DNA of 16,971 nucleotides from JBFWQM01 sp050249455 (GCA_050249455.1 JBFWQM010000103.1:1-16971), one strand, 5' to 3'. Shown: positions 1 to 7,787, counted from the stretch's first letter. Notes: generated from the letters alone by a model not told the origin. Made by a program: numbers and translations.

Positions 1-177
1 CCCTCGGTTTCGGCCGCCCATTCGGAGCTTTCGGCGGTGGAGGCCATCTTCGTCCAGCTGCCGCCGGCCGAGGCGTCCCGCGTGCTGGCCTACTGGAAGC
101 GCCACCCGGATTACCTGTCCGCCCTGTGGCGCGCCGAGTCGAAGCTGGGGGCCGCGCCGGCCCTGTGCCCGAGCTGA
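1..177 (+). CDS. C-terminal end of an unrecognised protein (partial)
   Basis: An open frame enters from the left edge in frame 1 and stops at TGA 175-177. It gives 58 residues beginning PSVSAAHSELSAVEAIFVQL and ending APALCPS. The stretch looks amphipathic and helical (LPPAEASRVLAYWKRHPDYL), with normal codon use for this GC-rich window, so it is probably a real gene end. I do not recognise the family and see no catalytic motif. The next gene follows in the same direction after about 96 bases. Read-through from this gene is possible, but a TATAAG element and a hairpin sit in the gap. Confidence 0.55.
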   Translation, partial: PSVSAAHSELSAVEAIFVQLPPAEASRVLAYWKRHPDYLSALWRAESKLGAAPALCPS

Positions 178-210
178 CCGGCGCCGTCCACCCTTCGGCA
201 ACCTGCGTGG

Positions 211-251
211 TATAAGCCTGCTGCCGTCCCGGCATGAGTCGCGCCGGGACG
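211..251 (+). promoter_or_regulatory. Possible -10 element followed by a leader hairpin upstream of the VanZ-like gene
   Basis: TATAAG at 211-216 matches a bacterial -10 box at five of six positions and is a rare AT-rich patch here, but no convincing -35 box lies 16-18 bases upstream. A perfect 9-bp inverted repeat follows: CGTCCCGGC at 225-233 and GCCGGGACG at 243-251, with a 9-base loop. If TATAAG is used, the hairpin would sit at the very 5' end of the transcript. No T-run follows, so it is not a classical terminator. Function is not shown. Confidence 0.25.
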
Positions 252-273
252 CGAGGCAGTGGAATTGCGTTCG

Positions 274-1530
274 ATGTCCGAGCATGCCGTCATCCTGCGC
301 GCGGCCCGGCGCTACGTGGCCGGCTCGCCGGTGCGCGCGCGCGTGACGGTGGTCCTGGCGCTGTGCGCCCTGACCGCGCTCCTGTTCCTGACCGACATCC
401 GCTGGGCCACGGTGCGCTCGGCCATCGTGCCCGGCTTCGGCTCCGGCACCTGGTCGGCGAGCGACGCCGGCGCCTCGCTGCTGCGCGACGATCCGTCGGT
501 GGCGGTGCTCGAAGCGCTGCCCGGCCCGGCGTCGTCCTATGTCGCGTTGCGCCTCCTGCAGCCGTTCTCGGCGAGCCATGTCCGCGTCTCGGTGGAAGCG
601 AAGGCGGAAGGCCTGCGCGACACGGCCGCGCCGTGGCAGAAGGTGCGGGTCATCCTCTACAACTTCGCCGCCGACGGCCGCCACCTGTCCTACCTGCCCC
701 ACATGGTGGCGGAGATCGACGGGCCGGGCGACTGGCGGCGGTTCGGGCTGGTGACGCCGGTCCCGCGCGAAGTCGCGTCGCACCGCCTGATCGCGTTCAA
801 CGGCGCCGAGGACGGGCGGCTGGTGCTGCGCAACCTCGCGGTCGACTCGGTCACCGAGCGCGATTACTTCGTCGTGCTGCGGCTGGCGCTGGTCGCGCTG
901 TGGATCGTTGCCGGCGCCTGGGTCGCCTATCCGCTGGTCCGGCGGCCGCCGGCAGGCTTCGCGCTGCGCATCGCGCTGGCGGCCTGCCTGCTGATCGCGG
1001 TCGCCGGCCTCACCCCGCAGCCGGAATGGTCGCGCGCCATCGGCGGCGCGGTCGGAATGGCGCGACAGACGGCCGGCGCGGCCCGCGACGCCGTGCTCGG
1101 CCCGCGCGACCGCGCGCCGGCGCGCGCCCCGGCGCAGGCGGCCGGTTCGTCGGCGATCCCGCGCGCCGACGGCCTGATCCCGGTGCCGGGCGACCGCGCG
1201 GTGCGCGAGCAGCTGGACGGCGGCGTGTTCCATATCTGGCCGCCGAAGGTCGGCACCGGGCCGGTTGCCCATTTCTTCGGCTTCGCTGTCGCCGGCTTCC
1301 TGCTGAGCCTCGGCCTGCGTTCGGCGCCGCGCCATCATGTGCTGTGGTACCTTCTCCTGCTCGCCCTGGCGACCGAGCTGCTGCAGTCGTTCCATTTCAG
1401 CCGGGCGACGGAACTCGAAGACCTCGCCATGAACGCGGCCGGGATCGCGGTGGGCGTGGCGGCCGCGACGGTGTTCCTGGCCTTCGGCGGGGTGGCCCGA
1501 CCGCTCGCCCGGCGATTAACGATGGGTTGA
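274..1530 (+). CDS. VanZ-like membrane protein with an inserted extracytoplasmic beta-rich domain
   Basis: This is a 418-residue integral membrane protein. TM1 is near residues 23-41. A soluble stretch at about 50-197 is rich in alternating hydrophobic strands and resembles a carbohydrate-binding/galactose-binding-like beta sandwich (WQKVRVILYNFAADGR, then DWRRFGLVTPVP, then DGRLVLRNLAVDSV). TM2 is at about 198-221 and TM3 at about 229-246. An Ala/Pro/Arg-rich loop follows, then a C-terminal VanZ-like unit at about 326-407. The VanZ signature is the run of polar residues inside helices: VAHFFGFAVAGFLL, ELLQSF, then R-x-x-E-x-E-D and N387. VanZ-like proteins occur in many polysaccharide loci, but their biochemical role is not established. 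ATG 274 is chosen; GTG 259 is in frame five codons earlier, with GAGG only two bases ahead of it. The epimerase follows after 70 bases. Confidence 0.8.
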   Translation: MSEHAVILRAARRYVAGSPVRARVTVVLALCALTALLFLTDIRWATVRSAIVPGFGSGTWSASDAGASLLRDDPSVAVLEALPGPASSYVALRLLQPFSASHVRVSVEAKAEGLRDTAAPWQKVRVILYNFAADGRHLSYLPHMVAEIDGPGDWRRFGLVTPVPREVASHRLIAFNGAEDGRLVLRNLAVDSVTERDYFVVLRLALVALWIVAGAWVAYPLVRRPPAGFALRIALAACLLIAVAGLTPQPEWSRAIGGAVGMARQTAGAARDAVLGPRDRAPARAPAQAAGSSAIPRADGLIPVPGDRAVREQLDGGVFHIWPPKVGTGPVAHFFGFAVAGFLLSLGLRSAPRHHVLWYLLLLALATELLQSFHFSRATELEDLAMNAAGIAVGVAAATVFLAFGGVARPLARRLTMG

Positions 1531-1547
1531 CGTGCGGGATGCTAGGC
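1516..1547 (+). promoter_or_regulatory. Putative promoter/regulator motif TTAACG-N20-CTAGGC ahead of the epimerase gene
   Basis: TTAACG (1516-1521) and CTAGGC (1542-1547) overlap the end of the VanZ-like gene and its downstream gap, 53 bases before ATG 1601. Nearly the same pair with 19 bases between them lies ahead of the flippase gene (7826-7856), which is the reason for noting it. TTAA-N7-TTGA (1516-1530) also differs by one base from the alphaproteobacterial CtrA consensus TTAA-N7-TTAA. Neither reading is proven. Confidence 0.25.
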
Positions 1548-1600
1548 AGGTACGCCTTGGCCATTCCGCCGACGGCAGGAAAGACGCGTTTGTTCCAGTC

Positions 1601-2578
1601 ATGACCGTGCTCGTCACCGGCGTCGCCGGGTTCATCGGCTATCACGTCGCGACCGCGCTGCTGGCGCGGGGCGAAGCCGTGGTCGGCGTCGACAGCGTCA
1701 ACGACTACTACGATGTGCGCCTGAAGGAGGCCCGGCTGGCGCGGCTTTCGGGTGCGCGGAACTTCACCTTCCACCGGCTCAACCTGGCCGACCGGCCGGC
1801 GCTCGATGCGGCGCTGGCGCCCCACCCGATCGACCGCGTGGTGCATCTGGCCGCGCAGGCGGGCGTGCGCTATTCGCTGGACCATCCGTACGCCTACGTG
1901 GAGGCGAACCTGATCGGCCACATGGCGATGCTGGAATACTGCCGCCACCGCGACGGGTGCCGGCACATGGTCTACGCCAGCTCCAGCTCGGTCTACGGCG
2001 GCAACACCAAGCTGCCGTTCTCGGTCGAGGACCGCACCGATGCGCCGGTCTCGCTCTACGCCGCGACCAAGAAGGCCGACGAGCTGATGAGCCACTGCTA
2101 CAGCCACCTCTACCGGCTGCCGCTGACCGGCCTGCGCTTCTTCACGGTGTACGGGCCGTGGGGACGCCCGGACATGGCGCTCTATATATTCACCAAGGCG
2201 ATCACCGAAGGGCGGCCGATACCGGTGTTCAACCACGGCGACATGCGGCGGGACTTCACCTACGTGGACGACGTCGTTCGCGGCATCATCGCCACGCTCG
2301 ACAACCCGCCGGCGGCCGGCGGGGACGCGGCGCCGCACCGGGTCTACAACATCGGCAACAACCGCAGCGAGCCGCTGATGCGGCTGATCGAGGTGCTGGA
2401 AAATGCGCTCGGCCGCAAGGCCGAGATCCGCTTCGAGCCGATGCAGCCGGGCGACGTCAAGGAGACCTTCGCCGACATCGAGGCGATCCAGCGCGACGTC
2501 GGTTTCGTCCCGTCGACCACGATCGACGAGGGCGTGCCGCGCTTCGTCGCCTGGTACCGCGACTACCACGGCACGTGA
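1601..2578 (+). CDS. UDP-glucuronate 4-epimerase (NAD-dependent, SDR family)
   Basis: The protein interconverts UDP-glucuronate and UDP-galacturonate in the cytoplasm, supplying a uronic-acid donor for polysaccharide assembly. It has 325 residues, close to the family's usual length. It shows the N-terminal Rossmann NAD-binding motif TGVAGFIG (G7, G10, G13), the acidic residue of GVDSVNDYYD, the AQAGVRYSL segment, and YASSSSVYGGNTKLPFS with the catalytic Ser region. The catalytic pair is Y153-x3-K157 (YAATK), followed by TVYGPWGRPDMAL and the MRRDFTYVDDVV segment. These segments are characteristic of the CapI/LpsL type of UDP-glucuronate epimerase rather than GalE. An in-frame GTG at 1532 adds 23 residues with no homology, so ATG 1601 is preferred; its Shine-Dalgarno sequence is weak. 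The lectin-like gene begins 25 bases downstream, so the two are likely cotranscribed. Confidence 0.92.
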   Translation: MTVLVTGVAGFIGYHVATALLARGEAVVGVDSVNDYYDVRLKEARLARLSGARNFTFHRLNLADRPALDAALAPHPIDRVVHLAAQAGVRYSLDHPYAYVEANLIGHMAMLEYCRHRDGCRHMVYASSSSVYGGNTKLPFSVEDRTDAPVSLYAATKKADELMSHCYSHLYRLPLTGLRFFTVYGPWGRPDMALYIFTKAITEGRPIPVFNHGDMRRDFTYVDDVVRGIIATLDNPPAAGGDAAPHRVYNIGNNRSEPLMRLIEVLENALGRKAEIRFEPMQPGDVKETFADIEAIQRDVGFVPSTTIDEGVPRFVAWYRDYHGT

Positions 2579-2603
2579 GGAGGCAACCGGGAGGGGGGAC
2601 CCC

Positions 2604-3155
2604 GTGAAATTCGCAGCACTGATCCTGACCTTGGCGGCCACGGCCGCCATATCGACGCCGGCCGGCGCCAAGGCGCTCTACAACACGCCGGTCTACCATG
2701 CGGAGACCAAGAGCTACTTCGAGCTCGTGCCGGTCCCGCACGGCCACTCGATGCGCGACAAGAGCTCGCCCGAGACCGACTGGACGCACGCCATGCGCTT
2801 CGCCGCCGGACGCATGTTCAAGGAGACGCGCGGCCGGCTTGCCGTGATCAAGTCGCAGGACACCAACGACTTCCTCGTGCGCACCTTCGACCCCCCGCAG
2901 TCGGCGTGGTTCGGCCTGCGGTTCTTCTGCGGGGTGCGCAAGCTGATCTGGGTCACCGGCGACGTCCATCCGCCGAACGGCTTCAAGAACTGGGGACCGA
3001 CCTGGCAGGCGCCGGGCGACGCCCCCTGCGCCGGCGGCCAGCAGTGGGCGCCGATCGCGCTGGCGCGCACCGACGCCGGGTTCCGCTGGGAGGCGCGCGG
3101 CCAGGCCAAGGAGTTCTTCTACTACCTGGTGGAGTACCCGACCGGGAAGCCGTGA
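2604..3155 (+). CDS. Secreted C-type-lectin-like domain protein
   Basis: This is a 183-residue exported protein. GTG 2604 is the start: it has a strong purine-rich ribosome site (GGGAGGGG, 2589-2596) and opens a clean signal peptide, with Lys2, a hydrophobic core to about residue 19, and likely cleavage after AGA near residue 22. The mature part has a C-type-lectin-like layout: W60-T-H-A-M-R-F-A (first helix), RLAVIKSQDTNDFL (second helix), AWFGLRF, LIWVTGD, GFKNW, then QQWAPIAL and FRWEA. Only two cysteines (C109, C142) are present, enough for at most one disulfide. The EPN/QPD-type calcium and sugar-binding tripeptide is not evident, so sugar binding is inferred from the fold alone. Its place directly after the uronate epimerase suggests a periplasmic or surface glycan-associated role. 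Confidence 0.75.
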   Translation: MKFAALILTLAATAAISTPAGAKALYNTPVYHAETKSYFELVPVPHGHSMRDKSSPETDWTHAMRFAAGRMFKETRGRLAVIKSQDTNDFLVRTFDPPQSAWFGLRFFCGVRKLIWVTGDVHPPNGFKNWGPTWQAPGDAPCAGGQQWAPIALARTDAGFRWEARGQAKEFFYYLVEYPTGKP

Positions 3156-3175
3156 GCGGCCGGCGCACCGGCCGC
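3156..3175. terminator. GC-rich hairpin between convergent genes
   Basis: GCGGCCGG (3156-3163) and CCGGCCGC (3168-3175) form a perfect 8-bp stem with a CGCA loop. It starts on the base after the lectin stop codon and ends five bases before the stop of the opposing ligase gene. Position and strength suggest a bidirectional terminator. There is no T-run on either side, so factor-assisted or weak termination is equally possible. Confidence 0.5.
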
Positions 3176-3180
3176 GCGCG

Positions 3181-4557
3181 TCAACTTCGTTCGATCAGGA
3201 ACCCGGACTGGCCGCCCAGGCGGGCGCCCTGGGGCACGGCGACTTCCGCCGGTCCCAGGGGCCGCATCGGCGCGGCGACCGGGATCGGGCCGGCGGGCGC
3301 CGTCTGGCTCGCCGGCTGGCGCAGCGCCTGTTCGGTCAGGACGCGCAGGATCACGATGATCGCGATGACGTGCCAATAGAGGTCGTAGTGGGCGACGTTG
3401 ATGAAGGCGCCGCCCGCCGCGAACCCGACCAGGCTCACCTGCACCATGCGCGACATGTCGTTCAGCGATGACAGGTCCGGCCTGTCGCGCGTCCGCAGGT
3501 TGACCCAGCGACAGCTGAAGAACGCCGCGGTGCCGAGCGACATGAAGATGATGAAGCCGATCCATCCGTGCTCGCCCAGCACCTCGAAGTAGACGCTGTG
3601 CGCGGCGCGCGCCAGGCCGTGCACCGAGTCGGGATAGTAGATGTTGAAGATGTGCTGGTAGCCGAACACGTTGAAGCCGCCGCCCAGCGGCCGGGCATTG
3701 GCAATCCGGACGCCGAAGTTCCACGAGTCGAACCGCCCGCCGGCCGAGGCGTCCTCCTCGTACTGGCCGATCGAATACATGCGCTCGTACCACTGCGCCG
3801 GCATGAACAGGCTCAGCGTGATCACGCACGCGATGCCGCCGAAGAACAGCAGCGCCCGACGCCGCGACTTCACCCACATGAAGAAGCACATCGTGCCGAT
3901 CGCCACCAGCGCGCCGCGCGAATAGGTCGCCACGATCGCGAACAGGGTCAGCACCATCAGGCCGTACATGCCGACGCGCATGTACCGCCGCAGCGCGATC
4001 TGGGCGAAGTAGTACATGAACGGCAGCATCATGATCAGCGCGAGCGCCAAGTGGTTGTTGTCGGCGATCGTGCTGTCGGGCGGGCCCCAGACGCGGTGCT
4101 CGCCGCCGGTCAGGATCGTGAAGAGGCCGCCCTTCAGCGCGAAAAAGCCGATCGACAGGGTGATGACCCAGATCAGCGCCTGCAGCCGCTCGCGGGTGTT
4201 GATCAGGCAGATCGTGATGACGTTCATCACGATCACCTTCATGAACATCTCCCACTTTTCGAACGCCGATTGCGGCATCAGCGCGAAGATGGTGGTCAGC
4301 CCGGTCCACAAGGCGTAGACGATCATCAGTCCCGACACGGCCGTCATCGGGTAGCGCTTGCCGCCGTGCAGGACGAACGCGGCGATCGTCGCCACGCCGA
4401 TCAGCATCGAGAACGGGAAGTCGTAGGCGGCACCCCAAGCCAGGCGCTGCGGGTTCATGTAGGCGAGCCAGCACCACACCAGCACGCCGATCCACGGCCG
4501 CTTCAGGATGAAGGGCACGCTGCCGAAGATGATCAGGAAGAGGAGTGCGTCGCGCAT
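3181..4557 (-). CDS. O-antigen ligase/polymerase-like protein, exosortase A system-associated O-glycosylation ligase type
   Basis: This is a 458-residue polytopic inner-membrane protein with roughly ten to twelve hydrophobic segments and a Pro/Ala-rich cytoplasmic tail (about residues 412-458). The N-terminus (MRDALLFLIIFGSVPFILKR), YMNPQRL (33-39), the GGEHRVWGPP segment (151-160) followed by ADNNHLALAL, TYSRGA (211-216), PLGGGFNVFG (290-299) and AHSVYFEVLGEHGWIG (319-334) match what I know of the TIGR03097-type ligase. That family accompanies exosortase A/PEP-CTERM systems; within the wider Wzy_C/O-antigen-ligase superfamily it is predicted to transfer or polymerise lipid-linked glycan on the periplasmic face. 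The start is set by the family-like N-terminus, although no clear Shine-Dalgarno precedes it. It stands alone on its strand, opposed to the genes on both sides, so it has its own transcription unit. No exosortase lies in the window. Confidence 0.87.
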   Translation of the reverse strand: MRDALLFLIIFGSVPFILKRPWIGVLVWCWLAYMNPQRLAWGAAYDFPFSMLIGVATIAAFVLHGGKRYPMTAVSGLMIVYALWTGLTTIFALMPQSAFEKWEMFMKVIVMNVITICLINTRERLQALIWVITLSIGFFALKGGLFTILTGGEHRVWGPPDSTIADNNHLALALIMMLPFMYYFAQIALRRYMRVGMYGLMVLTLFAIVATYSRGALVAIGTMCFFMWVKSRRRALLFFGGIACVITLSLFMPAQWYERMYSIGQYEEDASAGGRFDSWNFGVRIANARPLGGGFNVFGYQHIFNIYYPDSVHGLARAAHSVYFEVLGEHGWIGFIIFMSLGTAAFFSCRWVNLRTRDRPDLSSLNDMSRMVQVSLVGFAAGGAFINVAHYDLYWHVIAIIVILRVLTEQALRQPASQTAPAGPIPVAAPMRPLGPAEVAVPQGARLGGQSGFLIERS

Positions 4558-4590
4558 GTCGCTGCCGCGGGGCCCGCTGCCGTTGGGGTC

Positions 4591-4620
4591 AATCTAGCGA
4601 ATGGGCCAAGGAATTGGTAA
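4591..4620 (-). promoter_or_regulatory. Putative sigma-70-like promoter for the ligase gene
   Basis: Read on the minus strand, TTACCA (4620-4615) and TAGATT (4596-4591) are separated by 18 bases. Each matches four of six consensus positions, and the -10 ends 33 bases before the ATG at 4557. It lies in the least GC-rich part of the 183-base divergent gap (4558-4740). I see no clean promoter in that gap for the opposite gene; TTGCCA at 4711 and TTAAGA at 4735 are weak hints. Confidence 0.3.
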
Positions 4621-4740
4621 TGATATCGCCCTAGCGTCCGCGGTGCCGGCGCGTCTGCGCCGGTCCGCCTCATGCAGGGCGCGGCGCGTCGCTCGATCCG
4701 TGACCGACTATTGCCACAAGACATTTCCCATAGCTTAAGA

Positions 4741-6102
4741 ATGACCGGCGCGACCGACATGGCCCGACGCCGCCTCGCCATCCTGTTCGTGACGTGGTTC
4801 TTCCCGCCGTTCGACACGATGGGCGCGCTGCGGCTGGGCAAGATGGCCAAGCACTTCCTCGCGCGCGGCCACGACGTGCGCGTGGTCTGCGCCGAGGGCC
4901 TGCCCTACGGCCGTTCGGTGCCGGTGGAGGTTCCGGACGAGCGGATCTACCGCGCCGGCTGGATCGACGTGAACGGGTTCCCCAAGCGCGTGCAGCGGTT
5001 GCGGCGCCTGATCCAGGGCGGCGGCGGCGCGTCGGCGGACGCTTCGCCCGCGCCGGCGCCGGCCGCGCCCGCTTCGGCCCCGTCTTCGGCCGAGGGCAGT
5101 CCGCTGCGCCGGCTGCGCGACCTCTACCTCAACCTCACCAACCTGCCCGACCCGCAGATCGGCTGGTATCCCGGCGCCGTGCGCGCCGGCCGCCGCGCGC
5201 TCGCCGGCTGGCGTCCCGACCTCGTGTTCGCCAGCGCGCCACCGCCCACCGCGCTGCTGATCGGGCGCCGGCTGGCCGGCATCGCCGGCGTGCCGTGGGT
5301 CGCCGAATACCGCGACCGCTGGACGGAGGATCCCTATTTCCCGCCGCCGCGCTGGCGGCAATGGCTCGACCGCACGATGGAGGACCGCGTCCTCGGCTCC
5401 GCCGCGGCGATCGTGACGGTGTCCGAGCCGTGGGCGGCCGACTACGTCGCGCGCTGGGGCAAGCCGGTGTCGGTGGTCTACAACGGCTTCGATCCCGACG
5501 ACTTCCCGGCCGATTTCGACCGGCGCCCGAACGACCCGGCGGTGCTCGACATCGTCTATACCGGCGTCCTCTACGGCGACCGCCGCGACCCGTCCCCGCT
5601 GTTCGCCGCGCTGGCGCTTATGGGCGAGGAGGCGAAGGCCGTCCAGGTCCACTTCTACGGCGCGGAGCCGGACGTGCTGGCGGCCAAGGTGGCGCGCCAC
5701 GGCGTCGCGGGCAGCGTGCAGATACACGGCCGCGTGCCGTACCGCGAGGCGATCCGGGTGCAGATGGAGGCCGACGTCCTCCTCCTCATGCAGTGGACCG
5801 ACCCGAAGGAGGCCGGCAACAGCCCCGGCAAGCTGTTCGAATACATCGGCGCCCGGCGCCCGGTGCTCGGGCTCGGGCTCGACGACGGCGTTCCGGCGCG
5901 CATCCTGCGCACCCGCGATGCCGGCGTGATGGTCAACGATCCCGCCGCCATCGCGGCGCAGCTCCGCCGTTGGCTGGCGGATAAGCGGCGCCTCGGTGCG
6001 ATCCCGCTGCTGCCGATGGCGGCGCGCGACGGGCTGTCGCGCACCGACCAGTATGCGGCGCTGGAGGCGACGCTCGCCGCGCTGGTCGCCGCCCGGCGGT
6101 GA
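4741..6102 (+). CDS. GT4-family glycosyltransferase
   Basis: This is a retaining GT-B glycosyltransferase of 453 residues, predicted to be cytoplasmic or membrane-associated and to add a sugar to the lipid-linked repeat unit. The N-terminal acceptor domain opens with RRLAILFVTWFFPP and continues through GALRLGKMAKHFLARGHDV; DLVFASAPPPTALLIGRRL and VPWVAEYRDRWTEDPY follow. The C-terminal nucleotide-sugar domain contains VYNGFDPDDF, DIVYTGVLYGDRRDP and the donor-site helix SPGKLFEYIGARRPVLG (361-377). An Ala/Pro/Ser-rich linker (about residues 95-119) interrupts the N-terminal domain. Substrate is unknown. ATG 4741 and ATG 4759 are both plausible starts; an upstream ATG 4672 adds residues that do not look homologous. 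Its stop overlaps the next gene's GTG by four bases, so the two are translationally coupled. Confidence 0.87.
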   Translation: MTGATDMARRRLAILFVTWFFPPFDTMGALRLGKMAKHFLARGHDVRVVCAEGLPYGRSVPVEVPDERIYRAGWIDVNGFPKRVQRLRRLIQGGGGASADASPAPAPAAPASAPSSAEGSPLRRLRDLYLNLTNLPDPQIGWYPGAVRAGRRALAGWRPDLVFASAPPPTALLIGRRLAGIAGVPWVAEYRDRWTEDPYFPPPRWRQWLDRTMEDRVLGSAAAIVTVSEPWAADYVARWGKPVSVVYNGFDPDDFPADFDRRPNDPAVLDIVYTGVLYGDRRDPSPLFAALALMGEEAKAVQVHFYGAEPDVLAAKVARHGVAGSVQIHGRVPYREAIRVQMEADVLLLMQWTDPKEAGNSPGKLFEYIGARRPVLGLGLDDGVPARILRTRDAGVMVNDPAAIAAQLRRWLADKRRLGAIPLLPMAARDGLSRTDQYAALEATLAALVAARR

Positions 6103-7766
6103 GCGGCAACCAGCTGTTCGGGCGCGTCGCCGGCCCGGGCGCGCCGCTGCCGCCGCCGGCCCTGCCCGCCGGCATCTCCCCCGTCGAAGGAACCGGCGCC
6201 GGCCTGGAGCTGTGGGCGGCCGACGGCACGACCTTGCGTGCGCACCGCGACCCGCGGACCGGCGCGACTGTGCACCTGTGGGGGATGCCGGCGCATCCGA
6301 CGGTGGCGCGCGATGCCGTGGCCGCCTGGGTCGGCGGGGCCGTGACCGGCGGCGCCGGCGGGCGGCTGGCGGAACTGACGGGCACGTTCGTCGCGGTGGT
6401 GCACGAGCCGGCGGCCGGACGGGTCAGCCTCGTAAACGACGTCCTCGGCATCCGGCCGCTGCTGCTGCATGAGGCGGGCGGGGCGGTCGCGTTCGGCTCC
6501 GACGCCTGGGCCCTGCACGCGCTCGGCTTCGCCGGCCGGGGGGTGGACATGGCGGCGGTCGGCGCCTGGGTGGTGTTCGGCTTCAATGGCACCGATGCGG
6601 CGCTGTTCGCCGGGCTGCGCCGCGCCGCGCCGGGCAGCGTCGCCACGATCGAGAACGGCGCGATCCGCTCCAGCCCCTACGTGACGTTCGCCGCGGCGGA
6701 TGCGCCCGGGGATGTGGAACGGCTCGCGGCGGAGATCCACGACCGGGTCGACCACGCCGTGTGCGCGGCGCTGCGCGGCGCCGACACCGTGGCCCTGCCG
6801 CTTTCTGGGGGGTTCGACAGCCGGCATCTGCTCGCCAACGCGCGCGCCGTCCTGCCGGCGGACCGCATCCGCTGCGTCCACGTCGGCTACGACCCGCACG
6901 AGGCCGCGATCGCGCGCGCGGTCGCGGCGGTCGCCGGCACGCCGCTCGACGTCGTCGACGCCGCCGGTTCGCCATGGGACCTCTACGACGACCCGTTCGG
7001 GTGGACCGCCGACGGGTTCCCGATCACGCGATTCGGCACCGACGTGGCGGCGCGGCGCGATCCGGGCCGGCCGTCGCTGAACGGCTTCATGGGCGACAGC
7101 TTGGTCGCCGGCTCCAAGGACCGCATCGACGGGCGCACCGAGCCCGAATGGGGCGACGACGCGGCCGCCGCGCTGATCCGGTTTCATCGCATCGTGCGCA
7201 CCGACGTCTTCGGCCCCGCAGCCGCCCGCGCGCTGGACGGCCACGCGCGCGCCTTCGCCGACCGCGCGGTGGCGGCCGGCCGGGCGCTCGGCAAGGTCTT
7301 CGCCTGGGCGGACTTCTACCAGCGGCAGCGGTTCTACATCGCGAACAACTTCCTGCTGCATCTCGACGCGGCGGAGGCCCTGACCCCTTTCTACCAGGCG
7401 CCGATGCTCGCCCTGAAGCTGGGGCACGCCTACGGGCCGTTCGCCCCGGCGCTGCACGCGCGGCTGCTGCAGCGGTTCTTCCCGGCCTACGGCGCCATTC
7501 CGCACGCCGCGGCCGCCGGCAAGGCGAAGGCGGCGCGGGGGCGGGTGTCGCGGTTCGCGCGCCGGACCGCCCCGGGGCTCGCCGCGGCGCTCCTGCAGCC
7601 CGGCCGGCTGCGCTTCGCGGACCGCGCGCATTGCCTGCCGCGGGTGCTCGCGGCGGCCGCCGGTCATGCCGGCTCGGAGGACGTGGTGATGACCCTAGAG
7701 CGGCTGCGCCGCCTGGAGGACCGGCTGGCGGCGGCGGGCCTGGCGATCGACTGGCGCAGCCTTTGA
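6099..7766 (+). CDS. Asparagine-synthase-like protein 1, lacking the glutaminase cysteine
   Basis: This 555-residue protein has the two-part layout of class B asparagine synthetases. The N-terminal half (about 88-190) resembles the distal part of an Ntn glutaminase domain: LTGTFVAVVHEP, then VNDVLGIRPLLLHEAGGAVAFGSD, then GLRRAAPGSVATIENG. The expected Cys2 is absent (the protein begins MSGNQLF). The C-terminal half is a PP-loop ATP-pyrophosphatase with LPLSGGFDSRHLL (S236-G-G-F-D-S241), where such enzymes adenylate a carboxylate. Known relatives amidate sugars or form amides in secondary metabolism, so an adenylating, ammonia- or amine-using decoration enzyme is inferred; glutamine hydrolysis looks unlikely. 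GTG 6099 overlaps the GT4 stop by four bases (GTGA), which ties it to glycan assembly. Substrate unknown. Confidence 0.8.
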   Translation: MSGNQLFGRVAGPGAPLPPPALPAGISPVEGTGAGLELWAADGTTLRAHRDPRTGATVHLWGMPAHPTVARDAVAAWVGGAVTGGAGGRLAELTGTFVAVVHEPAAGRVSLVNDVLGIRPLLLHEAGGAVAFGSDAWALHALGFAGRGVDMAAVGAWVVFGFNGTDAALFAGLRRAAPGSVATIENGAIRSSPYVTFAAADAPGDVERLAAEIHDRVDHAVCAALRGADTVALPLSGGFDSRHLLANARAVLPADRIRCVHVGYDPHEAAIARAVAAVAGTPLDVVDAAGSPWDLYDDPFGWTADGFPITRFGTDVAARRDPGRPSLNGFMGDSLVAGSKDRIDGRTEPEWGDDAAAALIRFHRIVRTDVFGPAAARALDGHARAFADRAVAAGRALGKVFAWADFYQRQRFYIANNFLLHLDAAEALTPFYQAPMLALKLGHAYGPFAPALHARLLQRFFPAYGAIPHAAAAGKAKAARGRVSRFARRTAPGLAAALLQPGRLRFADRAHCLPRVLAAAAGHAGSEDVVMTLERLRRLEDRLAAAGLAIDWRSL

Positions 7767-7787
7767 ACGCGGGCCGCCGGCGCTTTG

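Noticed and set aside
1527..1547. TTGACG followed by TAGGCA as a sigma-70 promoter before the epimerase
   Set aside because: The gap between the two elements is only about ten bases, too short for a -35/-10 pair.
4672..4740. Earlier ATG for the GT4 gene at 4672
   Set aside because: The extra 23 residues do not resemble the family N-terminus, and the segment contains the AT-richer putative promoter region. ATG 4741 or 4759 is more likely.
6804..6821. Possible frameshift at the six-G run in the PP-loop codons of asparagine-synthase-like gene 1
   Set aside because: The frame reads SGGFDS through the run and stays open with sensible protein on both sides, so no error is indicated.
5655..7667. 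A 670-codon open frame on the minus strand opposite the GT4 and first asparagine-synthase-like genes
   Set aside because: Its translation is Arg/Pro/Gly/Ala-rich with no domain pattern, and it lies antisense to two well-supported genes. Long antisense frames are expected at this GC content.
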